Positions 33,547-44,968 of a stretch of DNA of 64,000 bases are shown in pieces (positions within the stretch are counted from its first letter, which is position 1; every line of letters begins with the position of its first letter). Both the position numbers and the translations under genes were made by a program. Under the pieces are notes generated by a model. The model did not search any database. It was not told the DNA's origin and was given only the letters and a program-made list of their open reading frames with translations. Source of the stretch: Helicostylum pulchrum (taxonomy: Eukaryota > Mucoromycota > Mucoromycetes > Mucorales > Mucoraceae). Location of the stretch: contig JAIXMO010000018.1 of NCBI GenBank assembly GCA_025677825.1, positions 62,001 to 126,000 on the forward strand, read 5' to 3'.

Positions 33547-35365
33547 ATGTCCGATAAAGTGATTCAAGTAAGTTTGGTTTTATGTTATGCTAGCATATAA
33601 ATCCGCATAATTCATCACATATACTATTTCTTTTTAGGAGGAACCCGTTGTACTTGTTCATAAATCCAAGCAATCCCGACACCTTGTTTTAAACAAACCA
33701 AGAGATCTCAACTCTATATGGATTAAAAATGTTTCTATTTTATATCCGTATCTTAAAGTAAATTATACAACCACAACCATTTTTACGTGGTATCTAATCC
33801 ATTCTTGCATAGGTTTGGGAGAAATCTACTGATGCTAAATTGATTACTATCAGTGGTGGAAACAATAAGCGAAAGATATTTTCTGCTGGAGGTGACATTA
33901 AAAGTAAGTTACCAACGTCATAATTAATAAATGGTACGGAAAATAATAACATTCCGGGAAGGCATTGCTGGTCTTCTTTCAAAAGATAAACTTAGTGCAA
34001 CAAACGAAATCATTTCTAATCTAGGTAAATTCTATGAACTGCTACAGTTCATAGGAACCATGAATACACCCGTCATTGCTCTTATGGATGGAATTACAAG
34101 TAAGATAAAATTAGATGCGTAAAAGTATTTTCTCTAATATTCTCTTATTTGTTTTTTACATAGTGGGTGCAGGATCAGGTTTGGTTGGCCAAGTTCCTTT
34201 TAGAGTAGCTACAGAAAATACGCTTTATGCAATGCCTGAAACCGTTATTGGGTCGTTTATTGACTGTAGCACTTCATTTATGTTATCACGTTATGATGGC
34301 AACTTGGGTTTGTATCTTGGTTTAACTGGTCACCGTCTTCAGGCCGAAGATACATTGTAAGTATAATCGATTTATACGATCTTTATCGACCTAATTCATT
34401 ATGATACATAGGTTCTGTGGTCTAGCCTCTCACTATGTTCACTCTTCAAACTTACCCGCTATGCAAACCGAACTGAACGAACTAGAAGATGCCACACACG
34501 AATCAATTAATAGAGTAATTGAATCATATGCCGTGAAACAAGATCACAAACCATCTAGTTATACTTTATTTGGCCACAAGTTGGATGTTATTGAAAGGTA
34601 CATAATTTACAAACCAGAAAACTAAAAAAAAAAAAACCTTAATTCTCTAACCGTAAAAAAAAAAGATGTTTCAAATATAATTCAGTTGAAGAAATTATTA
34701 AAGCATTGACAAAAGATGCAAGCAAGTTTGCTCTAGGTTGTGTTAAATCCATTCTTCGCGGATCTCCTACTAGTTTAAAAGTTATGTTGGAATGCTTTCG
34801 TCGAGCAGAACATTTATCTTATAACGAGTGTATTCGTATGGAATATAGATTATGGCAAAGAATGCCTGTAAGTCTTTTTATGGATATGTATTAGCAACAA
34901 AAATTAATCCCTTCTCCCTGCATAATAGTATACACATGACTTGAAAGAAGGTATGGTTGGACACGTAGCTGGTAAAAGAGAACGGCACTGGTACCCTGAA
35001 AGACTAGAAGACATTGACGTAGAAGACGATATTCGCGTAAAGATATTCGACGCTTTAGAAACTCACCAACTTTACTTTTCAACCGAATCTGATTTCTGTG
35101 TAAACCCGTATAGCCGCTATAGTTTGCCATCTGATAACGAGATAAGAGATGTTTTACGAAGATACGATTTTAAAAAAGACGAGGATCTTTTAAACTGGTT
35201 TGAATCTAGTCGTCCTGGAAAGTTTGGCGTGCGACAAAAGGTATCAAGTTTTCTAGAAAGACGAGTGTAAGTAGAATTTTATCTTTTCGTGTTTTGTTAT
35301 TAAGTCCCTCCTTTCTTTTTTTTAGTAGCACTAAAAACAGCGAACAAATAACCGCTAAACTTTAA
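33547..35365 (+). CDS. 3-hydroxyisobutyryl-CoA hydrolase-like (HIBCH/Ehd3, crotonase fold)
   Basis: Nine exons (33547-33567, 33638-33757, 33813-33903, 33962-34099, 34164-34356, 34412-34597, 34666-34867, 34929-35266, 35326-35365) join in frame to 442 residues. Crotonase features: LVLNKPRDLNSI, IFSAGGDIK, PVIALMDGITMGAGSG, YAMPETVIGSFIDC (Glu149 and Asp157, spaced as the HIBCH catalytic pair). They continue with LYLGLTGHRLQAEDTLFCGLASH, VEEIIKAL and RMEYRLWQRM. HIBCH hydrolyses 3-hydroxyisobutyryl-CoA in valine breakdown. The usual FPDVGGG after the Glu is changed to FIDCSTS, so activity may differ. The last exon adds STKNSEQITAKL, ending in the PTS1 AKL as in plant CHY1, and no mitochondrial presequence is seen. 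If the last intron is retained, the frame stops at once (RRV). It converges with QNS1, 110 bases away. Confidence 0.82.
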
Positions 35366-35475
35366 AAAACAAAACAAAATCTAATTTTTAGTCCTAGTAG
35401 TGATTTATATTAGAACTAAAAATAAAGCATATCCATCATACAGTAACCTGTATCATTTTTTATTAGAAACTTTTT

Positions 35476-37931
35476 TTAATCGACTTGACTATTCAATTCC
35501 TTCTCTCTTGTTAACCTCTCCAATTCTTGAGCTTGTTTATCAATCTTATTAAACTGCCACTTCCAAGAAGCATTATACAAGAAAGGTCTTAAATCAAATC
35601 TGTTATCGTCCGTACTGTAAGCTTCAGCATGATAGGCGGGGGTTAAAGTTGTAAGCTTATGTCTATTAATCGAATAGTAAAAGAAGAAACGTTTGACCTT
35701 TGTAGCAACTTCAGTAGGGGGCATATCATCACCCCACTCATGCACCAATTTCGAAAACATGGAGTAAGGTCCGCATCGACTTACTTTGCGAAGTTTACCG
35801 TAATGTGAGAGATCGTCATATGACATACCCATATCTACTTCATCTGATTGTACATAATCTTCAGTGATAGGCTCTAATTCGGCAGTAGGCACTGCGTCCA
35901 AGAAATCCCCTAAAATAGGCATTTCAAATTTCTTTTCAGCATATGCGATAAATCTCTTTAAATCATGTTTGGAAATAGCTCCAATGGGGTTGATATCTGC
36001 ACTACTGCAATCGTATTTGGTAAGGTATCCTCTTAAACTTTCATCTACGTTTGCACTTCCCAATACCAACAAGTTTCCACTGACGTTACGACACCAAGGT
36101 AATAATTGCGCAAACAAGTAGGCTAGCAGCATACGAAGACGTGCTTGGATGTTCTGAAGCGCTAAATTTTCTGTAGTGGATCCACCGTGTACTTTGTACT
36201 TTGGTGATTTTCCAGTAACAAATGTAAATAAGGTATGGATAGATTTAACTACGGTATCCATATCAAGGTCCGTATGATAACTGCCAATGACACCAGCTAA
36301 ATCTTTAGCACGTTGACGAGTTTCGTTACTTGAGTTCGAGGTTCCCATATAACATGTGTAAAAGATACGACCTGCGAATTCTCGAGGATCGGTAGGTGTG
36401 TAGTTTTGATCACCCGCTAAACGACGAGCGTCTTCCAGTACGTGTCTGTTACCTTCTGCTGCCTCTTTCACGACAAGACGACACATGGATGCAACAATAG
36501 TAGCAGTAGCACAACTATCAATACCTCCACTCAACGGTAAAAAGTAACCGGCGGTCTTGGATCGACGCAAGTAATCCCACAACCAACAAGCAGGCCCCAA
36601 AGCTATTTCTTCTTCAGGTGTGTGATAGAAGGGAGCACGCGATTTGGTAGGGCGAATATGAATATCGTCTTCGATATAACTATGTGTTAATGCCATCTTG
36701 ACCTCTTGGCGCTGATAAGCAGGTGTGTTTTCGGCTTGCATACCACGACTTACCATACGCGCGCGGTAGGACCGAACATCTTCCAAATCTACTGTAGCTG
36801 TAATTACTTCAACGTCTCGAAGAGAGAATTGAGATCCTTGTGCAATAATATCACCGTTCATTACGATCATTGCACATCCGTCATAGTAAAGACGATCACC
36901 GTCACAGCCTTGTTGGTTGGCGTAAAGGTAAATACCACCTACTTTTTGCGTGGCGGCTTTAATCAAATCAATACGTGTGTTTAATTTACGTAATTCGTGA
37001 TGACTTCCACTACTGTTGGTAAAGATCTCAACACCGTCTAAACCCATAGCGATGTGGGGACTGGCAGGTGTAAAGAGTTCTTCGCAGGTTTCGCATCCAA
37101 CACAAGTATCTAGTGTACTAATAACACAATCACCGATAGGGACTAGAGACTTTTTTTTTTCATGTTGTGAGTATATACACGTATATATTTCCTTCTCTTT
37201 TATAATATATATATACCTGACCAGTAATCTTCGAAATCATACGAGGTAAATAATACTGTTCTACCTTTCTTGTAGTCCAAGGAGTAAAGAATCTTAATTC
37301 ACGGTAATTACCATCATTTGCTAAAAAGATCTTTGGACGAATCAATACGATTTTACTTTCGGCGATAATTACACGACAATTATATTTTACTGATTTATGC
37401 ATGACAGGCCTTTTTTATTGACAGTTTTTTTTTTAGTTTTTGTATACACTTTCTTCCCCTTTTTTAATTCACTTACATGCCAATATCTAAAATCATATCC
37501 TTTGCTTCATCACTTTTTAAAATCTCGGCAAGTACCTCCCAAGAATGTAAATAGGTATCGCCTATTTTTTTTTTTAAAAAGGCGATCGTTTCTGTCAGTA
37601 TACACTTTTTCTTTTCTCTTATGCAATCCTTTTTTACCTTCCAAAAAATGGTCTTGACAGCCATAACCTCTATTACAGTCATATTTAGCTTTAGTGTAAA
37701 AAAAAAAGAGAGAGCATAATAACTTACGTTACTTCAAGTTCAGGTCCAACACGTAACTTGGCACCTTTTTCTTTTGCAATTCGAATACTTTCTAAAATAC
37801 GTTCAAGGTTGCCTTCAAAATCCATGGCCCATTGGTTCAATGAACACGTAGCCAAAGTAACACTAGTTGAGAAGTAATGTTAACACGATGACCTTGTGTA
37901 AAAAAAAAAAAAAAACTTACAGGTGACCCAT
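35476..37931 (-). CDS. QNS1: Glutamine-dependent NAD+ synthetase
   Basis: Six exons (37931-37921, 37862-37728, 37669-37638, 37561-37477, 37409-37217, 37149-35476) join in frame to 709 residues, the normal size. The N-terminal nitrilase-type glutaminase has its Glu45 ([11 protein letters not shown]), Lys114 ([14 protein letters not shown]) and nucleophile Cys174 ([10 protein letters not shown]), the same numbering as yeast Qns1 to within a residue. The synthetase domain has the PP-loop [10 protein letters not shown] at ~360, then [33 protein letters not shown] and [13 protein letters not shown]. It makes NAD+ from deamido-NAD+, ATP and glutamine in the cytosol or nucleus, the final step of both de novo and salvage routes. 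The first exon is only 11 bases (MGHL split), easily missed by gene finders. Confidence 0.95.
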
Positions 37932-38293
37932 TTTTGACTGATATGAAAAAGAAGAGGGGGCGAAATATTTCGTTGAAAGAATGGGGTTGTAAATTGACTC
38001 AGATACCGTGACTTGCTATTAGTGTATCCAAATCCTGAATTATGTCTTCACTGTATGTAAACGCCTGGTGGTATAGCTCAAAATACTTATATCCAGGGCT
38101 TCTTCTTCGACAGTGCAATATCTAACTTGTACAGCAGCCGTTCGATTTAGTGGTATTCGATTTAGCGTACTACTTAATTAAGCGTCTACACGAAAAATAA
38201 TAATATCATTTTATAAATAGAGGGGGAGCATTTTTTTTATATATAGAGAGAAAAGGGTGTTTACAGTGTGTTGTGTTTAATTCAGTAACAGAG
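37932..38293. other. Intergenic, QNS1 promoter side
   Basis: About 360 bases between the QNS1 start and the end of the downstream RRM-like gene. No coding relic is seen. AT-rich with poly(T) near 38230. Confidence 0.4.
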
Positions 38294-39118
38294 TTAAAGT
38301 GTATCAAGGCTTGTCAATATTTCCAATCGTCTTTTTTTTCTGTTAAGCAATGCTTCATCTTTTTTTATTTCTGCTTCTAATGAAGTACGTGCTCTTTTTA
38401 ACAAGTGATTACCTTTATCCAAATCCAAAGAGCTATTTTCTCTATCAGGGGAAGGGGCATCGACAGCACTAGAGTAAGCTGGAGGAGGGGGAGGAGTATC
38501 AACATCATTAGAGCAAGCTGGATGAGGGGCATTGATAACACTAGAGCAAGTTTGAGGAGGAGTATCGACAACAGCGGAGCAGGCTGGAGGAGGAACCTTT
38601 TCACCCGGTTCGCTACATGTACACCCTTTTAAGGGACTCCCATCAAGTTTTTCTTGACATAACGCAATAGACTAAAATTTCAGATTAGTTTACAAAGCAT
38701 ACAATTTATGATTTTTTTTAGAAGAAAAAAATATGCTTACATAAACAACAGGAACGCCATTTTCCCGACTTGGTTTCACAGCCAACTTCCTCCTAAACGT
38801 TTTACAGATAATACGTTTTTTTTCGTGGTAAAGGTGATAGAAAATGGAACAAGTAGCTTTGTCTTTAAAGCTAACATGACAATATCTGCGAGAAGCAAGA
38901 GTTAAAAAGGGGGGAGGTTTTTAATATATTTTACGTGATATTTACTGTTGGTCTTGGGTATCTTTGAAAACTGCAACTGGGTTTACAAGAGAGCATTTCT
39001 TTAGAATGTTCAACACTGTAGTGTTTGAATAGCCCTTTAATCTGAAACTTTGAAGGCAAACTTGGTACTTAGGAACTCTACAAACTGGATATACCAGAGT
39101 TTTAAACTTTATGGCCAT
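38294..39118 (-). CDS. RRM-like small protein, tandem copy B (with Cys/Pro repeat tail)
   Basis: Three exons (39118-38946, 38885-38741, 38671-38294) give 231 residues. The N-terminal ~100 residues follow an RRM order of strands and helices: YQVCLQSF, NTTVLNILKKC, NPVAVFKD, YCHVSFKDKATCSIFYHLYH and KRIICKTF; YCHVSF sits where RNP1 would be. A Cys pair (GCTCSE) follows, then a ~50-residue tract of four 11-14 residue repeats around ACSxxVDTPPP, and a coiled, basic C-terminus (KKDEALLNRKKRRLEIL). Its neighbour at 39388-40072 has the same exon boundaries and both conserved ends but lacks the repeat tract. I know no named family; the RRM reading is an inference from pattern and is moderate at best. 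Confidence 0.6.
38455..38605 (-). repeat. Coding tandem repeat in RRM-like copy B
   Basis: Four imperfect repeats encode ACSAVVDTPPQ / TCSSVINAPHP / ACSNDVDTPPPP / AYSSAVDAPSP. On the plus strand the copies share AGAGCAAGCTGGA-like and GGAGGAGTATC-like blocks. The paralogue next door has no counterpart. Confidence 0.75.
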
Positions 39119-39387
39119 TTCGGGGGGTTTAAGAGAAAGAGAAAGGCAAAAAAAAAAAAAAATAGTCATATTTAATATGTACGTATATATCTCTGATTTT
39201 AATGATATATCATATACTCTGTTACTGTAACGGAAGACTACTGTAGATGGACTTAGTACAATTTTTTATCAGATAAAAGGCGATCATTTTATTAGCATAT
39301 TTTATAAATGGGGAAGGTGGAGAGAAAGCACTCCTTATTTTTTACATAAATAAAAAGGTGTGCATACTACAATATGTTGTCGTTTTT

Positions 39388-40072
39388 TTAATTCAGTAAG
39401 AGTTTAGGTGTACCGACGCTTTCCAATGCTTCTAATCGTCTTTTTTTTCTTTTGAGAAGTAATTCATCTCTCTTTATATCTTCTCGTAATAAAGTAGGAT
39501 CCGTAGGACAATCAGAAGAGTTATTTGCAGTAGAAGGCATAGGACCAACAACCGGTACGTATGGACGATAAGAGTTCCATCTATGATGGCTCCTTTTGCG
39601 ACACTCACACCCTTCTTTTAAAGGAAAATCTTGCGTTTCAGATTTAGTCTACTAGCAGCACACATAAGTTTTTTTTAAAAAAGAATATACTTACATACTT
39701 CACAGATTCACCATTATCTCGACTATGCATAATACACATCTTTTTAAGCTTTTTGCAGACAATACGTTTCTTATTGTAGTAAAGATAATAGAAAAGAGCA
39801 CAGCTAGTTTCGTCTTTAAAAGAAACATGACAGTATCTATACGAGAAGAGAGAGTTAAAGGGTGGGCGTTTATATACGTCATTTTTACATGATATTTACT
39901 GTTGTTGTTTGGAATCTTTGAAAACGGCAACTGGACTTACAAGAGAGCATTTCTTTAGAATATTATTCACCTGTTTGTTCGGAAGTCCCTTTAATAAATT
40001 GGTTTGAAGGCAAACTTGATGCTTAGGAACTTTACAAACTGGATACTTTAGAGCTTTAAACTTTATGGTCAT
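39388..40072 (-). CDS. RRM-like small protein, tandem copy A
   Basis: Three exons (40072-39900, 39836-39695, 39648-39388) give 191 residues. The protein matches its neighbour B end to end: MTIKFKALKYPVCKVPKHQ, NNILKKCSLVSPVAVFKD, YCHVSFKDETSCALFYYLYY, then the Cys pair EGCECRKR and the basic helix KRDELLLKRKKRRLEALES. Exon 1 is exactly 173 bases in both genes, and both introns lie at equivalent codons, so this is a recent-to-moderate tandem duplication with a ~1.1 kb period. The order of strands and helices suggests an RRM fold with YCHVSF as RNP1. Role unknown; RNA binding is possible. Confidence 0.6.
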
Positions 40073-40459
40073 TTTGGGAGGTTTAAGAGAAAGAGAAAGG
40101 CAAAAAAAAAGTAGCCAAAATAACTTTTTTTATACTTTGACCGTAGATAATGACGCCATTCGGTTCCTCTTTATGGATACTCGTTCACTGTGCTGATATA
40201 TTTCTGATTTTGATAGCAGAAAAAAAAACAACTCGTGTTACTGTAAGAGCAGACTTGCTGCAGACAATCTTGGTGTAATGATTTACACGTTATATTGAGG
40301 TGATAAAAAAGGGATACATATTGCGCAAACGTCCCGTTTAAAAATTAAAATCCTGTACAGTGATATGGTTTTTTTTTTGATATATTGTTTTTTATTTTTA
40401 TTATTACAGTTTTATACAAGTCATCACAAAAATGTGATGTAGATCCACCCAATTTTCTC
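40073..40459. other. Intergenic, no supported gene
   Basis: About 390 AT-rich bases between the start of RRM-like copy A and the stop of the polyol dehydrogenase gene. Nothing recognisable beyond poly(A)/poly(T) runs. Confidence 0.4.
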
Positions 40460-41774
40460 CTACTCGTTTAAAATGACAACCTTGATGGTACCTTGTCTAG
40501 CTTCCTTAACGTGTTGGAAAGCCTTTAAAGCATCCTTGAATTGGTATCTGTGAGTAATCAAAGCCTTGACGTCAATCTTTCCAGAAGCCAACATTTCAAT
40601 AGCAGTAGGATAAGTCTACATATTAAAAAATTAGAAAATATCCTTCCCCCCTTTTTTTTAATAAGTACTTACGTTGCAATATCTCATAACACCTCTAACA
40701 TCAATTTCTCTAGCAGAGATATCCGCAACAGAAAGAGATTGTACTGAGGCACCCATACCAACTAAAACAATACAACCATTGTTCTTGGCAAGCTAATTAC
40801 ACATAAAAAAAAAACTTAATATAAAAATCCCGGTACCACCCCACCAAAAATTACTTACGAAAACAGATGTTTGAACACAAACTTCAGCACCAGTACAATC
40901 AAAGACAACATTAGCAGGTTCAACACCATGTTCAGCCATAATCTCCTCAGCTTGTTGACGAGCAAAATCGTTACTCTCTTGTCCTTCACTACGCTTCTTT
41001 GTTAAAAGAATAGTCTTATCAGCAGAATAAGTCTTTGCGAAATCCAACTTTGATTCAGAGATATCTAAAATATATATATTAGAAGGGGACGCGATATTTT
41101 CACACATAGTTTATAAACAAACCTGCAATGGTAACATGAGAAGCACCAGCAGCTTTAGCAGCGGCAGCAGTCAATAACCCAATGGCGCCGGCACCAAACA
41201 CAAAGACCTTATCACCCAACTTAACATTACCTCTTCTAGCAGCATGAATACCTACGGAAAGGGGTTCCATCATGGCACCCTCTTCCAAACTAATACCTTG
41301 AGGCAACTTGTAACAGAAATCAGCAGCGTGTTTATAATAGTTACAGAGGGTACCGTCGTAGGGAGGGGTGGCGGCAAACTTCATATCGGGACACAAGTTG
41401 TATTTGCCAATCTTGCACATGTCACAGTTTCTACAAGGTACACCGGGCTCTAAAGCAACGGCGTCGCCTACTTGAAGGCTGGTGACTCCAGGGCCGAGAG
41501 AGGAAACAATACCGGCGGATTCGTGGCCGAGAACCATAGGAGCTTTACAGATAAAGTGGCCAATACTACCGTGGGTCCAGTAATGAACATCGGAGCCACA
41601 AATACCGGTTGCTTTGATGTTTACAATGACTTCACCAGGTCCAGCCGTTGGCATATCTCTTTGCTCCTGAAAGAAAAAAGTGTTGGTGGTGGTGTATATG
41701 CATATGAATATTTAACTTACAAATGAGATTTCATCTTTCTTTTGAAGTACGAAGCTAGTGTTTGTGTTGGACAT
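40460..41774 (-). CDS. Zinc-dependent polyol dehydrogenase (sorbitol/xylitol/L-arabinitol type)
   Basis: Five exons (41774-41721, 41666-41123, 41064-40859, 40792-40673, 40615-40460) join in frame to 359 residues. Catalytic zinc ligands are Cys41 (TGICGSDVHYW), His66 and Glu67 (LGHESAG). A structural zinc site is complete, with Cys96, 99, 102 and 110 (PCRNCDMCKIGKYNLC). The Rossmann motif is FGAGAIGLL, and the acidic residue in DISESKLDFAK favours NAD+ over NADP+. These are features of medium-chain sorbitol/xylitol/arabinitol dehydrogenases, which oxidise polyols to ketoses in the cytosol. The exact substrate cannot be assigned. It is divergent from the SR-like gene with a 436-base promoter region. 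Confidence 0.9.
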
Positions 41775-42210
41775 AATATAATAAGGAATTGATAAAAGAA
41801 AAAGAAAAAAAAGGATGGGAAGAGGGGGGAAAAGTATGGTATTTATATGTTTTGCCCGGGGAATTTTGTTGAGGTTTTATTACACAAGGTTTAGGTTTTT
41901 ACCCCATTTAGCAAACTTAAGGGCAGCAGCAAAAAGTTTCATAAAACAGCGATTGGTAAAACTAGCCATCGGGTAATTCTTCTAAAAACAGTAAAACGGG
42001 TAAAAATCAATTGTTATTCAACCAGCGAACGATCTATTAACTTATTCAACCAGCGAAAAAAAGTTAAGTTGGTGGCTTGTACAGACTAAAGTCGGGGTCG
42101 TTTTTTTTTTTTTTTTTTTTTCACTAGTAAAAAAGAAGGGAGGGGGGTTGGTGTCCTTTTTTTTTATTTTTATCTTGCTTGCTTTATAACACTTACATAT
42201 TTTAATAAAA
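41775..42210. promoter_or_regulatory. Shared divergent promoter region (polyol dehydrogenase / SR-like gene)
   Basis: Between two divergent ATGs. It contains a short direct repeat (TTATTCAACCAGCGAA at about 42016 and 42042), a poly(T) run at 42103-42121 and a CT-rich leader before 42211. I cannot assign the repeat to a known factor. Confidence 0.5.
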
Positions 42211-43432
42211 ATGGCTGATTCACCTCAACAAAGTGGAAACGTAGATGACTTTCCTCCACCTCCACCTCCACCTAGTACCCTTAATAACACAGTGCCACCT
42301 TCATCTTCTTCATCTGTAGGTGGTGGTAGAAGAGATAATCGTTCTCCTGGTCGTGATAGATCATTATCACCTCCTCCTCGTCGTTCTCCATCTACTAGTG
42401 GCGGAGCACCTGGTGGTGGTAGATATTATGACGAAAGACGTTCTTACCGTGATGATGATCGTTATAATAGCCATGGTGGTAGCGGTGGCGGTGGTGGAGG
42501 AGGAAGAGATAGATATGAATCTTACCCTCGTCGCGAATATTATCACCGAGAGGATCGTTATGATAATAGAGACCGTTACGATAACAGAGACCGTTATGAT
42601 AGATATGATCATAGAGATCGTTATGAGCACAGAGACCGTTATAATGACCGTTATGATGATAGAAGAGGCGGTGGAGGTGGACGTGGTTTCCCTCCTAAAT
42701 CAAGACAAAGAAGACCTGTTGACAGAGGAAGTGAACAAGAAAGAAAGACAACTACAACTATATACGCTGGTAACCTTCCTTATGATTTTATTGAACGTGA
42801 CGTAAAGTATATATATTTTTTTTTGTGTGTATATATTTTTCGTGTTATTTATATTTATTACAAATATAGGTCGCAACCATGTTTGAACGTTATGGTCGTT
42901 TAAAGTCAATCACTGTACCAATGGATGCTGTTACAAATAAGAACAAGGGGTAAAATATTTTTTTGTTTTTGTTTCTTTGTAGTTGAATATGCATTTTGTT
43001 TACTTATTAACATTCCTGTGATTATTATTAGCTTTGCTTTTGTTGAATTTGAAGATCGTCGTGACGCTGAAGATGCCTTTGAAAAGTTTGATGGATTCAG
43101 TGTTGAAGGACGCCGTTTGAGACTTGACTGGTAAAATATATATAATTTTTTAAAACTGATGTGTATATTGATTGTCTTTCTTTTAGGGATATTGGACTTA
43201 CAAAGAAAGATGAACATCGCCCTGCTCCTAGACGCTCAACAAGTGGACCTCCCCCACCTATGGACGACCCTCGTGACCGCCAAATGAATGATCCTTGTAA
43301 GTTTAATATACACGTTTAATTTTAAAGCAAAAAGTTGACATATTCTTGTTAGATGCTGCTCCTCCCCCACCTCCACCCCCAATGGATGCCCGTGGATATA
43401 GACGCGAATCACCTGAACCTTATCGTAGATAA
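42211..43432 (+). CDS. SR-like RNA-binding protein with one RRM
   Basis: Five exons (42211-42801, 42870-42949, 43032-43130, 43187-43296, 43353-43432) join in frame to 319 residues. The N-terminal ~180 residues are low-complexity: PPPPPPP, SPGRDRSLSPPPRRSPS, then many DRYDNRD/HRDRYE units and Gly runs. One RRM follows, with RNP2 TIYAGNLPYD and RNP1 KGFAFVEFED, split by two introns around RNP1. The tail is Pro-rich and ends RRESPEPYRR. This is the layout of an SR-type splicing or mRNP factor acting in the nucleus. Which one is not clear; Ser-Arg dipeptides are few and Arg-Asp/Arg-Tyr dominate, so it may be closer to hnRNP-like Srp1/Tra2 relatives. Confidence 0.82.
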
Positions 43433-43951
43433 TACTGTCTTTATTTTAACCGCAAGAAAAAAAATTTAAAAAAAAAGAACAAAAAAAAAAAAATAGACGT
43501 TACGCGTCTTTTTTTTTTTTTTCCAACTCTTTTTTTTTTTTTTTATTGTTGTTGCTTGGATTTAATACATTAAAAATATTATCAGTGGATTTCATGTTTT
43601 GACACTTTTTTTTAAAAAAAATCCTCCTTAAATTTAAATATCGTTGGATTATACTTGTAGAGGATCACCTATCAGTGTAGAGTAGAAAGTAGAAGTGTAG
43701 AAATGTAGAATTTACGTCTTGGATTTCGATTCTTTCTCTTTTTTTTTTTTTTTTTTTTTGTGCTTCTTATATATAATTTGTGTGTGTTTGGGTGTGTTTT
43801 GTACGCGAGATTTATTTGTAGATTTATATATTATGGTAAGTAGTAATAGTTTTTTTATTATTTTATTATTATATATATACACATTCTCTCCCCTCTCTCT
43901 CTTCTCTTCTACTTTTTTTTTTAAATATATAAAAACATAATTTTTCTTTTT
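43433..43951. other. Convergent intergenic segment, poly(T)-rich
   Basis: About 520 bases between the SR-like stop and the TMX-like stop, with several poly(T)/poly(A) tracts of 10-20 bases and a GTAGAGTAGAAAGTAGAAGTGTAGAA short repeat near 43675-43710. No gene is supported. Confidence 0.45.
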
Positions 43952-44786
43952 TTAATCAATACGCTTTGACTTTCTTTTGCTTGCTGGAGAAGCTTTGACT
44001 TCCTTATTCTTTTTATCTGTTTCAGCTACAGTCTTGTTATTCATCAAGACTGGTAAACTAATAGCAAGTATCAAAAATCCTGTCAATACACCGATCAATG
44101 TCCAAGGTGAATGACCAGAGAATTTCTTGATCGTTTTACCAACAAATCCGACCATTTTACCACTATATACATTTTACGTTAAAAGAAACACTCCTCTTTG
44201 TGTGCAAAACTATACTTACAATAAACTAAAAGGTGAAATCAAATCAGACTTGGGTTCAACATCACGCCATTGTTCCTCGGTAACAAATGCAATAATATCA
44301 TTTTCCTTTTGTGTAGGATTTAATACACGAACTATCATTTTTACCAAAAAATTAGTTTTTACCGAGTTCGCACACATAAAAGAAATACATTACCTTGATG
44401 GTCTTTGATATGAACAATGGTAGGTAAACGTGAAACAAAGAAACGAGCAGATAATCCAGGGTTGGTTTCAACGTTAACAACACCCATCTTGGTATGCTTG
44501 TGAGTACTCATACTTAAAAGACGATCAGCAGCATCGAATACAGGTGCAAGACGTGTACAGTAACCACACCAATCAGCATAACTACAACAGTAGAAAATAT
44601 TAGTTGTCATTGTACTTTCCAAAAAAAAAAAAAAAAGTCTTTTGGACTACTTTACAAATCAATCAACCACTCATCACTCTCGAGAATAAGGTCTCCAAAA
44701 TTTTCGTCAGTTAACTCGACAACTTTAGCTTGACCGAACGTAAAGACTGCAAATAAAGCAGTTAAAAACAATGCAAGATACTTCAT
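43952..44786 (-). CDS. TMX-type membrane thioredoxin / PDI-like protein
   Basis: Four exons (44786-44656, 44581-44394, 44331-44220, 44162-43952) join in frame to 213 residues. A signal peptide (MKYLALFLTALFAVFTFGQA) leads to a thioredoxin domain with VVELTDENFGDLI, the active site FYADWCGYCTRLAP (Cys49/Cys52, CGYC), VETNPGLSARFFVSRLPTIVHI (cis-Pro) and a C-terminal TM segment (WTLIGVLTGFLILAISLPVL). The short tail is Lys/Arg-rich (SKRKSKRID), possibly an ER-retention signal on the cytosolic side. It should act in the ER membrane in disulfide chemistry, like human TMX1. Start codons of this gene and SKI3 lie only 182 bases apart. Confidence 0.87.
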
Positions 44787-44968
44787 ACTGCTTTTTTTAA
44801 AAAAAAATAAAGTGATAGAAGGCGATAGAAGATGAAAAAACGTTCATCTATTCCTTTTTTCTTTGTCTTTTTTACGCCCGGTCCGCAGACGTGACTAGTT
44901 AAAAATAATGAATACTTAACAAGCTTGGCTTTTTGTTGTTGCTTTAAAAGAAACTGTTATTACTTGAC
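44787..44968. promoter_or_regulatory. Short bidirectional promoter TMX-like / SKI3
   Basis: Only 182 bases separate the two divergent start codons, so both promoters must overlap. It contains CGGTCCGCAGACGTGAC, whose GACGTGAC resembles a CRE/bZIP-type half site. Confidence 0.5.

Noticed and set aside
40673..40792. Suspected frameshift in exon 4 of the polyol dehydrogenase
   Set aside because: A recount of bases around 40740 showed the frame intact (GASVQSLSVADISAREID).
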